A DNA stretch of 64,000 nt from Rhizobium binae (lineage in GTDB: Bacteria > Pseudomonadota > Alphaproteobacteria > Rhizobiales > Rhizobiaceae), in contig NZ_CP071608.1 of assembly GCF_017357225.1 (NCBI RefSeq), positions 124,001 through 188,000 on the forward strand, given 5' to 3'. A program made the translations under genes and the position numbers. This document shows positions 21,053 through 33,856 of this stretch, in pieces. How positions within the stretch are numbered: the first letter of the stretch is position 1; the number at the start of each line of letters is the position of its first letter. The notes beneath the pieces were generated by a model that saw only the letters and a program-made list of their open reading frames with translations, was not told the DNA's origin and made no database searches.

Positions 21053-21067
21053 TGGCACGAAACTTGA
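21053..21067 (+). promoter_or_regulatory. sigma54 promoter of the EctB-like gene
   Basis: TGGCACGAAACTTGA differs from the nifH promoter at one base and shares its unusual TTGA -12 element. The gene starts 120 bases downstream. Confidence 0.78.
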
Positions 21068-21186
21068 GAGAATTGGGCCGGACGACGAAGGTTGCAAGTC
21101 ATCGCCGTTGAGCCGAGGCGGGATTCCGATCGGACCCTAGCTCGGACAGCAGACCGAAATTACAGCGTTTAAAAAGGAGTAAGATC

Positions 21187-22461
21187 GTGTTCGCTGACAA
21201 CAACTCCAACTCGCTTTCTGTGTTCGAAAATCTCGAATCGAACGTGAGGTCGTATTCGCGATCCTTTCCTACCGTATTTAGGAGGGGCGTCGGAGCCATT
21301 ATCGAGGACGAGAAGGGCTGCAAATACATCGACTTTCTCTCCGGCGCGGGTGCTCTCAACTACGGTCACAACGATCCCGAGTTGATAAATGCCATGGTAG
21401 AATACACGAAATCGAGTGCAATAATCCATGGATTGGACATGGCTACGTCAGCTAAACGACAGTTTATGGAGTTTTTCAATGCCACTATTTTACGCCCGCG
21501 TGGTTTGAAATATAAGTTTCAATTCCCCGGCCCGACCGGCGCTAATGCCGTGGAGGCGGCCTTGAAGCTCGCACGCAAAGTCACTGGACGGCATAACATA
21601 ATTTCATTCACCAACGGCTTTCATGGAGTGAGCTTGGGCGCGCTTTCGGTGACGGGTAATCGTTACTACCGCGATGCGGCAGGCCTTCCTCCAGCCGGCG
21701 CCGTATTCATGCCCTATGACGGCTACTTCGGGCCTGAAACAGACACGTCGGAGTACCTGGACAAAGTGTTTTCGGATGCAAGCAGCGGCATAGATCTCCC
21801 AGCAGCCATCATTTTGGAAACCGTTCAAGGCGAGGGGGGCATAAACGTCGCGAGCGAGAAGTGGCTGCGGTCGGTCGAGCGAATTTGCAGAAAGAACGAC
21901 ATTCTCCTCATCGTTGACGACATTCAAGCAGGATGTGGGAGAACCGGCGGTTTCTTCAGCTTTGAGTTCGCCGGTATATCGCCCGACATAATCGTTCTCT
22001 CGAAGTCGCTGAGTGGCATTGGGCTGCCGCTGTCTCTTTTGCTGCTCAAGCCGGAGTTGGACGTATGGCAGCCGGCAGAACACATCGGAACGTTCCGGGG
22101 CAACAACCTTGCGCTCGTGACAGCGACGGGCGCCTTGAGAAAGTTCTGGGCAAATGAAAATCTATCTGACGATGTCATGGAAAAAGGAAGTATCATGAGG
22201 GAGCGCCTGTGGCAGATCGCGCAAAGCACCCAAAATCACAATCTATCCGTCCGCGGAAGAGGCCTGATGCTGGCGCTCGACTGTGCTGTAGGCAATGTGG
22301 CCGAAAGGATCGTTCGCAAAGCCTTTGATGAGGGGCTTGTGGTAGAGAGATGCGGTGCAGAGGACCAAGTTATCAAGTTTCTTCCACCTCTGACGATCGA
22401 TGCGCAAACGCTTCAACGTGGTCTGGACATTCTGGACCTGTCTGTCCACGCGAGCGTCTGA
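21187..22461 (+). CDS. Diaminobutyrate--2-oxoglutarate aminotransferase (EctB-like)
   Basis: A class III PLP aminotransferase expected to convert aspartate semialdehyde plus glutamate into L-2,4-diaminobutyrate and 2-oxoglutarate. In the 424-residue protein, GPTGANAVEAALK (115-127) is the phosphate-cup motif. HGVSLGALSVTGN near 146-158, DDIQAGCGRTG (244-254, cofactor Asp) and the PLP Lys273 in LSKSLSG follow. The motif order and the FLSGAGALNYGHN start match EctB rather than acetylornithine transaminases. The GTG start at 21187 is set by AAGGAG eight bases upstream. No EctA or EctC partner is present, so ectoine is not the product; diaminobutyrate as a building block is inferred. It is preceded by a sigma54 promoter like that of nifH. 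Confidence 0.85.
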   Translation: MFADNNSNSLSVFENLESNVRSYSRSFPTVFRRGVGAIIEDEKGCKYIDFLSGAGALNYGHNDPELINAMVEYTKSSAIIHGLDMATSAKRQFMEFFNATILRPRGLKYKFQFPGPTGANAVEAALKLARKVTGRHNIISFTNGFHGVSLGALSVTGNRYYRDAAGLPPAGAVFMPYDGYFGPETDTSEYLDKVFSDASSGIDLPAAIILETVQGEGGINVASEKWLRSVERICRKNDILLIVDDIQAGCGRTGGFFSFEFAGISPDIIVLSKSLSGIGLPLSLLLLKPELDVWQPAEHIGTFRGNNLALVTATGALRKFWANENLSDDVMEKGSIMRERLWQIAQSTQNHNLSVRGRGLMLALDCAVGNVAERIVRKAFDEGLVVERCGAEDQVIKFLPPLTIDAQTLQRGLDILDLSVHASV

Positions 22462-22742
22462 CTCTAACAGCCGAAAATCGGACAGGCTCAATGCATGGTC
22501 AGCGACATGACTTCCTTCGAAAGCGCGTAGGCCTACGGTTGCGGAACTAATGTTACTGAGGGGCCGGACTTGAAGCAGAAGATGCTCATCGCCGGCGGCG
22601 GCGCCTGGCAGTTGGCTCGCAGGCCCCATGTTTAACCTAGAGGCCCAGGAAGGTCCTGCATCTCGCGCAAGGTTCATGAAGAGCTCCGACCCGTGGCTTA
22701 GTCGAAGCCCCCTGGTACTTCACTCAAATTTAGGAGGTAACG
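22462..22742. other. Spacer between the EctB-like gene and small ORF
   Basis: No gene is supported. A weak sigma54-like match, TGGCAGTTGGCTCGC at 22606-22620 (GG-N10-GC spacing, two consensus mismatches), lies about 120 bases before the next ORF. A strong ribosome site AGGAGGT ends the spacer. Confidence 0.35.
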
Positions 22743-23033
22743 ATGAGCGACCCTGTTGGCATTTATATTGATCATCAGATGACCGTTGCCAATCCCCCAA
22801 GTAAAGAAGCTCGAATATATTCGCCGTTGGCTGCGAAGAAGGTAGACAGCGCAGCGGAGATTGGACTGCCGGTGAGTATAGGCCGTAGACGCCGGCGGCA
22901 TGCGTGTCCGATTACGCCGCAACGCCGACGGGGTGACCAAACAGACGACTCATCTGTTGGGCGAAATGCCCCTCTAGCGATCTTCGCCGCAAACACTGGT
23001 GGAATAGGAGAAGTGACATGCACGGAAACGTGA
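22743..23033 (+). CDS. Small protein of unknown function
   Basis: A 96-residue ORF with the strongest ribosome site of the region (TTAGGAGGTAACG before ATG). The N-terminal half (MSDPVGIYIDHQMTVANPPS) is neutral, and the centre has an arginine block GRRRRRHA near 47-54. I recognise no domain. It overlaps the next gene by 16 bases, suggesting co-translation. The second half could be out of frame relative to an ancestral protein; I cannot tell. It is retained because of the ribosome site and spacing. Confidence 0.45.
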   Translation: MSDPVGIYIDHQMTVANPPSKEARIYSPLAAKKVDSAAEIGLPVSIGRRRRRHACPITPQRRRGDQTDDSSVGRNAPLAIFAANTGGIGEVTCTET

Positions 23034-23719
23034 CGACGCTCGATGTATCAAAATATATCTGCGCGACAAACGAGTTGGCACGCCGATCCGGTCTCAGCAT
23101 TACGATGGGCGAAGACTTTGAGGAATATGTGGGGATCACCAGCAAAATTCCCGGAAAGCGGCCCACGTATCCTAACTTCCGTCCAGATTGTTCCGATCTT
23201 TTCCCTGGAAAAGCTTTTTGGATTGTCGGGCGAGACAGGGAAGGAACCGTCGCACATGTCCAAGCAATGCGCGTCGACGATCTACGTGAAACGAACCTAG
23301 CAGAGCACCTCGAGTCGCTAAAATCCTGCTTCAAGGATCCTGACTTGAAAGCGGGACAATACTCCTCGTGTCGCTGCTACGCACCGAGTGCTCGAGGAAT
23401 AACCGGCGTTGTAGCATATCGTGGCGATCTGTGGCTGCGGGAAGACTTTAGGGGCCGCGGCCTCATGAGTTATATTGGTCACATCGCATTCGGATTGGCA
23501 TGGGCTAAATGGGCGCCCGATTTCATTTATTCGCTGGTTGCCGACTGGTATGTGGCAAAAGGGGTCCTTGGTCGTTCTGGTTACGTGAACCGAGAGCAGC
23601 ATGGGTCGGTCCTGCGCCTCGATGCTGAGGGCATCGATGATGATGATTGGCTCCTTTGGATGACGCGAGACCAAGTGCTGCAAATGATTTCGTCAACCTT
23701 GGAGACTGACAACCGCTAA
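23018..23719 (+). CDS. GNAT-like N-acyltransferase
   Basis: A 233-residue protein probably of the GNAT fold. The central GDLWLREDFRGRGLMSYIG segment (about residues 130-148) resembles the acetyl-CoA pyrophosphate-binding motif (R-G-x-G-L after a beta strand), followed by YSLVADWYVAKGVLGRSGY. The N-terminal part is unlike EctA, so diaminobutyrate acetylation to an ectoine precursor is not claimed. The start follows AGGAGAAG. It is transcribed with the EctB-like gene and small ORF, so an amino group of the pathway intermediate is a reasonable substrate (inference). Confidence 0.6.
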   Translation: MHGNVTTLDVSKYICATNELARRSGLSITMGEDFEEYVGITSKIPGKRPTYPNFRPDCSDLFPGKAFWIVGRDREGTVAHVQAMRVDDLRETNLAEHLESLKSCFKDPDLKAGQYSSCRCYAPSARGITGVVAYRGDLWLREDFRGRGLMSYIGHIAFGLAWAKWAPDFIYSLVADWYVAKGVLGRSGYVNREQHGSVLRLDAEGIDDDDWLLWMTRDQVLQMISSTLETDNR

Positions 23720-23992
23720 TTTGTCTGTGGTGCGTGGCCGCGCTCGGCGCTCGGTTTGCCCCCAAAGCGACAGACAGCTTAGTGATGTGCGTTCCCGGTC
23801 GTAAGGCATCGATCAAGACCAAGGCAATTCTTAGAGGGTCGAGGTTATCAAGCATGACCTTATCCCATGGTTTATCAGTCGGTGAAGGCAATTGTTGCCT
23901 GTTTGCTTGTGGCCCAGAGGGATCAGGCTTTCCTCCCGCCGATAATTGACTCCGGGCCAAACCATGCCGCGAGGTAGGCCTCCTGTAGAGTT
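23720..23992. other. Spacer after the GNAT-like gene
   Basis: No gene is called. A minus-strand frame (23523-24011) contains a protein-like stretch, but it overlaps the GNAT gene antisense and I cannot assign it. It may be a decayed insertion-sequence fragment. Confidence 0.35.
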
Positions 23993-24008
23993 TGTCTACT
24001 TCAAAACA
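23993..24008. promoter_or_regulatory. NifA-type upstream site
   Basis: TGTCTACTTCAAAACA is a perfect TGT-N10-ACA, about 90 bases upstream of the sigma54-like site at 24096. Confidence 0.65.
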
Positions 24009-24095
24009 CAACGCTGTTGGCCTGCCTCCATGCTTTTATGCCCTAAACAGTTGATAAATAAATGGCAATTTCGTCTGAGGCGCGTTCGACGCTGT

Positions 24096-24110
24096 TGGCA
24101 CGATATTCGC
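24096..24110 (+). promoter_or_regulatory. sigma54-like promoter upstream of ATP-grasp 1
   Basis: TGGCACGATATTCGC has a perfect -24 element, GG-N10-GC spacing and TCGC in place of TTGC. With the perfect activator site upstream it is probably functional. The transcript would cross the dead LuxR-type gene and reach the ATP-grasp gene 395 bases downstream. Confidence 0.6.
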
Positions 24111-24176
24111 AACGAAAGAAGCGGCGACGTCAACAGGCACTTCTGTGGCGTCCTTCAATCGGTGGAACGAATCGAT

Positions 24177-24400
24177 ATGGATAAGGGTGGCATAGAGTGT
24201 GTTCCTAGCCTCTCTGCACGCGAGAAAGAATCTCTCCTGTGGATAGCGCAGGGAAGACATCGTGGGAAACGGCGGTGATCATGGGGACTTCTGAAAATAC
24301 GGTCGCTTTTCATGTGAAGAACTGCCTACGAAAACTGGATGTTCGAACTAGAACGGCCGCCGTCGCGACGGCAACGCGATTCGGACTCCTGGAGCTATAG
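24177..24400 (+). pseudogene. LuxR-type HTH regulator, frameshifted remnant
   Basis: The C-terminal DNA-binding domain of a LuxR-family (quorum-sensing type) regulator is visible in two frames. SLSAREKESLLWIAQG is in frame 1 up to about 24253; then, after one missing base, KTSWETAVIMGTSENTVAFH and the rest of the recognition-helix domain run to a stop at 24400. The autoinducer-binding half is not recognisable upstream. One base deletion accounts for the break. It lies between a NifA-type promoter and the first ATP-grasp gene. Confidence 0.8.
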
Positions 24401-24504
24401 CGAGCACTACTTTTGCATGGCCTGGCACGTTCCTACCTCGTAGGCTTCGATACTCGCCAGAGCCTGTACATAGGGTGCAATCGAAACCGTGGAGGTCAAC
24501 GCCA

Positions 24505-25740
24505 TTGGCCAAAAGAGCGCTTATTCTGGTTGAGGGCCATAGAACTATTGGCCATCTGTACGTGAAAGAAGCCCGGCGTTTGGGTCTTTACCCAATCACG
24601 CTTTCTGCTGACCCAACTCAGTATGCCTATCTCGAGGCGGAAGGCACTGAGGTCATCCCAGTCGCCACAGACAATGTCCAGGCTCTGCTTCATGAATGTT
24701 CACTACTGCGTTCAACCCATGAAATCGCTGGCATAACGGGCTTCTCGGGACTTGACGAGTCGATTTATGTGACAGTCAGCGAACTCTGCCGGCATTTCCG
24801 TCTGCCGGGGCCGGACCCTGCTTCGATCGATCGATGCAACGACAAATTCAATCAACGTCAGTTGCTCAAAAAGGCAGGCATTCCAATGCCCGCTTATCGC
24901 TTAGCAATGGATGCAAAGGAGGTAGAATACGCAGCCGCAGAGATCGGCCTACCTGTAGTTCTAAAGCCTGCTGAAGGAAGCGGCAGCAGTGGCGTTCGAT
25001 TGTGCCGCGATGTCGCCGAATTGGCCGCTCATACGAGCTATCTGCTGGGCGGGGAACACACATGGCGGTCCACGCCGAGGATACTAGTCGAGGAATTCGC
25101 AAGGGGAACTTTTTTCAGTGCTAACTTAATGGGGAGCGAAGTCGTAGCAATCGGTGCTTCAGAATTCGGCCCTCCACCGAACTTCGTCTTCCATGAGACT
25201 GTCTTTCCGGCCCCTATGACTGATGAGGAATTTAATCGCGTGGTCGATCTGTCCCTGCGCTGTTTGGAAGGTCTCGGGCTTGGCTGGGGACCGACAAACG
25301 TTGAATTCCGATGGACAAAGCAGGGGCCCGTGGTGATTGAAGTCAATCCGCGTCTTGCCGGTGGCGCCAGTCCTCGGCTGGTTCAGCTCTCTTGCGGTAC
25401 CGACCTCATACGCGAGCATATAAAGGTTGTTATCGGTCAGGAATGGGATTTGCGCAGCAGGCATTCGTGCACTGCAATTGTACGGCATCTAGTTCCCGTT
25501 AGCGATGGTACCTTAGATTGGATTAGGGGCGGCGCCCGGGCGGCTTCTATCCAGGGTGTAGCCGATGTGAAGTTCCATGTAAAACCTAACGCCCGGATCA
25601 TCAGGAGAGGCGATTATACAGATACTCTTGGACATGTCATCGCCGCGTCACCCAACCTCGCTTTGACGCAGGAGATCCTCCAGCGGGCCGTTGACGAAGT
25701 CACTTGGTCAATCACACCATTTCGAACAGACGTCGAATAG
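24505..25740 (+). CDS. ATP-grasp ligase 1
   Basis: A carboxylate-amine/thiol ligase of the ATP-grasp superfamily, expected to activate a carboxylate as acyl phosphate and join it to an amine. The 411-residue protein begins MAKRALILVEGHRTIG. It has a pre-ATP-grasp Rossmann-like region to about 100, then HDKF-like substrate loop, GLPVVLKPAEGSGSSGV (ATP-binding loop, near 150-167) and VIEVNPRLAGG (Mg ligands, near 283-293). The TTG at 24505 is preferred because GGAGGT lies nine bases upstream and the encoded start matches its two paralogs here (41999 and 46442). Substrates are unknown; amino acids or diaminobutyrate are likely. Confidence 0.82.
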   Translation: MAKRALILVEGHRTIGHLYVKEARRLGLYPITLSADPTQYAYLEAEGTEVIPVATDNVQALLHECSLLRSTHEIAGITGFSGLDESIYVTVSELCRHFRLPGPDPASIDRCNDKFNQRQLLKKAGIPMPAYRLAMDAKEVEYAAAEIGLPVVLKPAEGSGSSGVRLCRDVAELAAHTSYLLGGEHTWRSTPRILVEEFARGTFFSANLMGSEVVAIGASEFGPPPNFVFHETVFPAPMTDEEFNRVVDLSLRCLEGLGLGWGPTNVEFRWTKQGPVVIEVNPRLAGGASPRLVQLSCGTDLIREHIKVVIGQEWDLRSRHSCTAIVRHLVPVSDGTLDWIRGGARAASIQGVADVKFHVKPNARIIRRGDYTDTLGHVIAASPNLALTQEILQRAVDEVTWSITPFRTDVE

Positions 25741-25746
25741 GGGGGC

Positions 25747-25775
25747 TCCTCCCGCCAGCGGCTGATGCGGGAGGA
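25747..25775. terminator. Hairpin after ATP-grasp 1
   Basis: A 9-bp stem TCCTCCCGC / GCGGGAGGA with an 11-base loop begins 6 bases after the stop codon. No U-run follows, so it may be an attenuating or RNA-stabilising hairpin rather than a strict intrinsic terminator. Confidence 0.5.
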
Positions 25776-26256
25776 ACTTGTATTGATGTGACTCATAACA
25801 GAGGGACTCGTTGATGACGCTGTCGTTAATCACCATCACGGAAGCTAAAGCATACGAACGGTGCCGGTTCCCCCATTTCCCTACTCGGCCACCCTGGCTG
25901 CGCGGCACCTCAAACTCCGCCGCTTGTGCGAGGGAACGTTTAATGGGTGCGAGCCATCTCGACTGCATGTGGCAACGCTTGGCCGGCGGCAAGGCTCTTA
26001 GCCGTATTGGCACTTTTGTGGGCCACAAGCGGATGCGTCCCTACCCAATCCTGTAGGTTTCGGCCTGCACTCGAGATTGATATTGCTGAATTTAGGAAAG
26101 TAGATTTGCGTCGACAGCGCCAGCCGGCGCTGCACCGTCAAATCAATAATGTTGACCTTGCTGAAGCGTGTCGTCAGTCCGTCGACGGGAGATTGCCGCT
26201 GATATTCCTCGCCAACATCGCTGGTGGGGAAGAGGAGCAGAAGAGGGACCAAGTCA
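25776..26256. other. Gene-free region before gltB
   Basis: Short ORFs here overlap each other on both strands. One (25947 on) opens with a lipoprotein-like stretch ending in TSGC, but it loses coherence afterwards and runs into gltB out of frame. It may be a lipoprotein gene fragment. I see no sigma54 match with correct spacing. Confidence 0.4.
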
Positions 26257-30915
<4,659 letters not shown>

Positions 30916-30944
30916 ATGGAACTGGCAGCGACAAAATCGTTTGG

Positions 30945-30969
30945 TTTTGTCCGACAATGTCGGCCAAAA
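30945..30969. promoter_or_regulatory. 25-bp interrupted palindrome before glutamine synthetase
   Basis: TTTTG-T-CCGACAATGTCGG-C-CAAAA is symmetric except for one T/C pair. The inner repeat is too tight for a good RNA hairpin and no T-run follows, so a dimeric regulator site is more likely than a terminator. It is centred about 60 bases upstream of the sigma54 site. Confidence 0.45.
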
Positions 30970-31017
30970 ATATTGCCACAGAAATGTTATCTGCCTGTTT
31001 TATAACAGTTTTCGGTT

Positions 31018-31032
31018 TGGCATCGAACTTGC
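31018..31032 (+). promoter_or_regulatory. sigma54 promoter of glutamine synthetase
   Basis: TGGCATCGAACTTGC has GG-N10-GC spacing and a perfect TTGC -12 element, 114 bases upstream of the start codon. A second small dyad, CTGTT-TTAT-AACAG, is at 30995-31008. I see no TGT-N10-ACA nearby, so NtrC or another activator may be used. Confidence 0.72.
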
Positions 31033-31146
31033 GAAATTGATTGGCACACGGCAACAGGAGAAATCGCCCTGACATTGAGCCTATTGAAAATGCTCCCGCT
31101 CCAACGGGTTGAGCTGACTTCTGATCAACGCGGCGAAGGACCAAAC

Positions 31147-32550
31147 ATGGATCCCCTAAAAAGACTACTCAAGCTTATCAAAGACAACGACGTCCAAGAA
31201 ATCTACTTCCGCGTCACCGACATGGACGGCAACGTGAAACACATGACACACGACGTCAAAGTAATTGACTCGGACGCAATGACTGAAGGTTTCGACGGTT
31301 CGTCCTTTCCCGGCTGGAAAGAGATCAACGAGTCCGACATGGTCCTCATTCCAGATCTCACGACCGCCCAGATGGACCCGTTCCTTTCGGTGCCCACGCT
31401 GACGATCATCTGCAACGTTTTCGAACCTGTCACGGGTGAGCGCTACAACCGCGACCCACGCGGTATAGCCGAAAGGGCTGAGACTTACTCGCGGTCGACT
31501 GGAATTGCCGACACGGTGTATGTGGGTGCCGAGCCGGAATTCTTCGTCTTCGACGACGTCAAGTACCAGACCGACCCCTACAACACCGGCTTCAAGCTCG
31601 ATTCCGTAGAGCTGCCGATCAACGGTGATAAGTCTTACGAAGAAGGTAATCTCGGCCACCGCATCCAAACCAAGGCCGGCTATATGTCAACGCCGCCCCA
31701 GGATTCTGGTCAAGAAATGCGCAGCGACATGTCAGCACACATAAGAGCGATGGGCGTGACAGTGGAAAAGCACCATCACGAAGTGGCTCCTGCCCAGCAC
31801 GAGATCAGCACGAAGTTCAACACCCTCGTTCGCAGCGCCGACGAGGTGCAGATCTTCAAATACTGCGTCCGCAATGTCGCTGATCGTTACGGCAAGACGG
31901 CGACATTCATGCCGAAGCCGGTCATTGGCGTGAATGGCTCGGGCATGCACGTGCACATGTCGTTGTGGAATGGTGACAAGCCGACCTTTGCCGGCGACGA
32001 ATATGCCGGTCTCTCCGAGAGCTGCCTCTACTACATCGGCGGCATCATCAAACATGCCAAGGCAATCAATGCCTTCACCAACCCGTCGACAAATTCCTAC
32101 AAGCGTCTTGTCCCGGGTTACGAAGCACCTGTGTTGCTTGCCTATTCGGCCCGCAATCGCTCGGCCGCGTGCCGCATTCCGTTCGGCTCCAACCCGAAGG
32201 CAAAGCGTGTGGAAGTCCGCTTCCCGGATCCTGCCGCCAACCCCTATCTCGCCTTCGCGGCCATCCAGATGGCCGGCCTCGATGGTATCCTGAACAAGAT
32301 CGATCCCGGCCCAGCGATCGACAAAGACCTCTACGAACTGCCGCAGTGCGAAAAGGCAAAAATTCCAACCGTCTGCGGATCGCTGTCCGAGGCTCTTGAG
32401 AGTCTCAGCAACGACCGCGCCTTCCTCACGGCCGGTGGTGTCTTCGACGACGATTTCATCGACAACTATATCAAGATGAAAATGGACGAGGTCACTCTCT
32501 TAGAGACAACCCCGAACCCGGTTGAGTTCCAGATGTACTACTCCGTCTAA
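31147..32550 (+). CDS. glnA: Type I glutamine synthetase
   Basis: ATP-dependent amidation of glutamate with ammonia. The 467-residue protein fits GlnA: FDGSSFPGW near 50-58, EPEFFVFDDV near 129-138, NGSGMHVHMSLW near 262-273 (metal His), NRSAACRIPF near 338-347 and the adenylylation Tyr396 in DLYELP. The ATG at 31147 follows GAAGGA; the longer frame from 31075 adds nothing conserved. It lies 3' to gltB with its own sigma54 promoter, giving a local ammonia-assimilation pair. It may be a second copy beside a chromosomal glnA (inference). Confidence 0.93.
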   Translation: MDPLKRLLKLIKDNDVQEIYFRVTDMDGNVKHMTHDVKVIDSDAMTEGFDGSSFPGWKEINESDMVLIPDLTTAQMDPFLSVPTLTIICNVFEPVTGERYNRDPRGIAERAETYSRSTGIADTVYVGAEPEFFVFDDVKYQTDPYNTGFKLDSVELPINGDKSYEEGNLGHRIQTKAGYMSTPPQDSGQEMRSDMSAHIRAMGVTVEKHHHEVAPAQHEISTKFNTLVRSADEVQIFKYCVRNVADRYGKTATFMPKPVIGVNGSGMHVHMSLWNGDKPTFAGDEYAGLSESCLYYIGGIIKHAKAINAFTNPSTNSYKRLVPGYEAPVLLAYSARNRSAACRIPFGSNPKAKRVEVRFPDPAANPYLAFAAIQMAGLDGILNKIDPGPAIDKDLYELPQCEKAKIPTVCGSLSEALESLSNDRAFLTAGGVFDDDFIDNYIKMKMDEVTLLETTPNPVEFQMYYSV

Positions 32551-32633
32551 CGTCAGAAAGGAGCGTAACATTCGGCGACTCATCAGATTGAGATTACACA
32601 ATCACATGACAACCTAATTTAATGGAGCTGCCC

Positions 32634-32978
32634 ATGTTCGTCTCAAAAGTTGATAAAAAGAACTTTCAGTCAGAAGTTCTGGAATCCGAAAAACCTGTTC
32701 TGGTCGATTTCTGGGGCGATAGGTGCCCCCCCTGCAAGATAATCGCTCGCGTTCTCGAAGAACTCGCCGTCGAGCTCGAAGGAAAGGTCAAATTCGCCAA
32801 GCTGAATGTCATTCAGAACCAAGAACTCGCCGCTCAGTTGGGTGTGAGGGTTATTCCGACCCTTTGGATCTTCAAGCACGGCGAGGTTGCCGATAAGCTG
32901 GTCGGTGCAAGACAGAAGTCCGATATTTCTAACTGGAGTTGCCCCTTAAAAACCGGACAGGATCAGGTTTCTGTTTGA
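32634..32978 (+). CDS. Thioredoxin-like protein, 3' end altered by an IS
   Basis: A 114-residue thioredoxin fold with the active site WGDRCPPCK (near 27-35); CPPC replaces the usual CGPC, which usually raises the redox potential. The cis-Pro segment is VRVIPTLWIF near 74-83. Before the IS, the gene ended SDISNWILNAV: the codons resume at 34257-34277 after one 5-base duplication. The insertion replaces the last five residues with a short IS-encoded tail, so the fold may survive. It lies 83 bases after glnA and could be cotranscribed. The ATG at 32634 is preferred (GGAG upstream). Confidence 0.8.
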   Translation: MFVSKVDKKNFQSEVLESEKPVLVDFWGDRCPPCKIIARVLEELAVELEGKVKFAKLNVIQNQELAAQLGVRVIPTLWIFKHGEVADKLVGARQKSDISNWSCPLKTGQDQVSV

Positions 32979-33793
32979 CGGTTTAAGAACTCACGAGGCG
33001 AGCGATACCCCAATGCCTTATGCGGGTGAAGGGTATTGTAGTGTTCGAACCATGAGGGCAGTTGCGCGATGACGGTTATAGCGTCCGGTAAGGGGTTCAC
33101 CGAGACGTAATCGCGCTTAAAGGTTTTGACGAAGGCCTCGGCCATTCCGTTGGACTGAGGGCTGCGAACGGGCGTTGAACACGGCTCCATGCCGATATCG
33201 ATGAGCAGCGATCTGGTGTCCTTTGCGATGAAGCAGGAGCCGTTGTCAGTCAGCCATTCGATTGGCTTTGGAAGGGTGTTGATGAGACCGAAGCGGTTCT
33301 CAACGGCGGTGATGACAAGGTCCTGGACGTCCTCGCTCTTAATGCCCTCGGTTGTCGCGACATGGGCAATGGCCTCGCGATCACAGCAGTCGAGAGCGAA
33401 GGCAACGCGGACCTTCTCCTTGTTGTCGCAGCCGATTTCGAAGCCGTCTGAACACCAACGCAGATTGGATTGCTCGACGGCGACGCGGCCATCGTGGCGA
33501 CGGGTGTCAATTGCACCGGTGTGGCGCTGAAGAAGCATGCCGTGAACCTTCATCACCCGGTAGACGCGTTTGGCATTTGGCCATGTGCGGTTTTCGCTGC
33601 GGGCTTTACGGCAAAGGATCGCGTGAACCCGCCGATATCCGTAGGTCGGCATGTCGTCGATGATCGTCTTGATCTCATCCAGCAGTTCCTGATCGGCGAG
33701 CGGCGGCCGCCCTCGGGATTTTGAAGGGCGTTGCTTCACACGTTCGGCGATGTTGGATCGGGCGACACCCAGGGTTTCGCACACCGCCGTCAT
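32963..33793 (-). CDS. IS2-group transposase OrfB
   Basis: Integrase-type catalytic subunit, 276 residues from this Met; the frame extends upstream through KKTPVALALVAEGRF to an A7 slippery run, consistent with -1 frameshifted OrfAB. DDE residues are in CSDGFEIG, WLTDNGSCF and SPQSNGMAEAFVKTFK. Confidence 0.88.
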   Translation of the reverse strand: MTAVCETLGVARSNIAERVKQRPSKSRGRPPLADQELLDEIKTIIDDMPTYGYRRVHAILCRKARSENRTWPNAKRVYRVMKVHGMLLQRHTGAIDTRRHDGRVAVEQSNLRWCSDGFEIGCDNKEKVRVAFALDCCDREAIAHVATTEGIKSEDVQDLVITAVENRFGLINTLPKPIEWLTDNGSCFIAKDTRSLLIDIGMEPCSTPVRSPQSNGMAEAFVKTFKRDYVSVNPLPDAITVIAQLPSWFEHYNTLHPHKALGYRSPREFLNRQTET

Positions 33794-33856
33794 CGCGAAC
33801 CGTCCTTCGGCAACGAGAGCGAGCGCAACAGGTGTTTTTTTGACCCTGATGCTATC

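Larger units (their letters stand above)
20818..21186. other. Promoter region of the EctB-like gene
   Basis: No full gene. A possible 24-codon peptide ORF (20930-21004, ATG after GGAG) has no recognisable feature. The stretch holds the sigma54 site at 21053, a near-match NifA site at 20953 and a dyad ATTGTC-AC-GACAAT at 20939-20952. Confidence 0.6.

Noticed and set aside
21187..23719. Ectoine biosynthesis locus
   Set aside because: An EctB-like enzyme and a GNAT-like protein are present, but the GNAT is unlike EctA and there is no ectoine synthase.
23523..24011. 162-codon minus-strand ORF
   Set aside because: Half of it is antisense to the GNAT-like gene; the remaining protein-like stretch could not be assigned.
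26014..26028. TGGCAC motif upstream of gltB
   Set aside because: The -12 element is absent at the required distance (TGGCACTTTTGTGGG).
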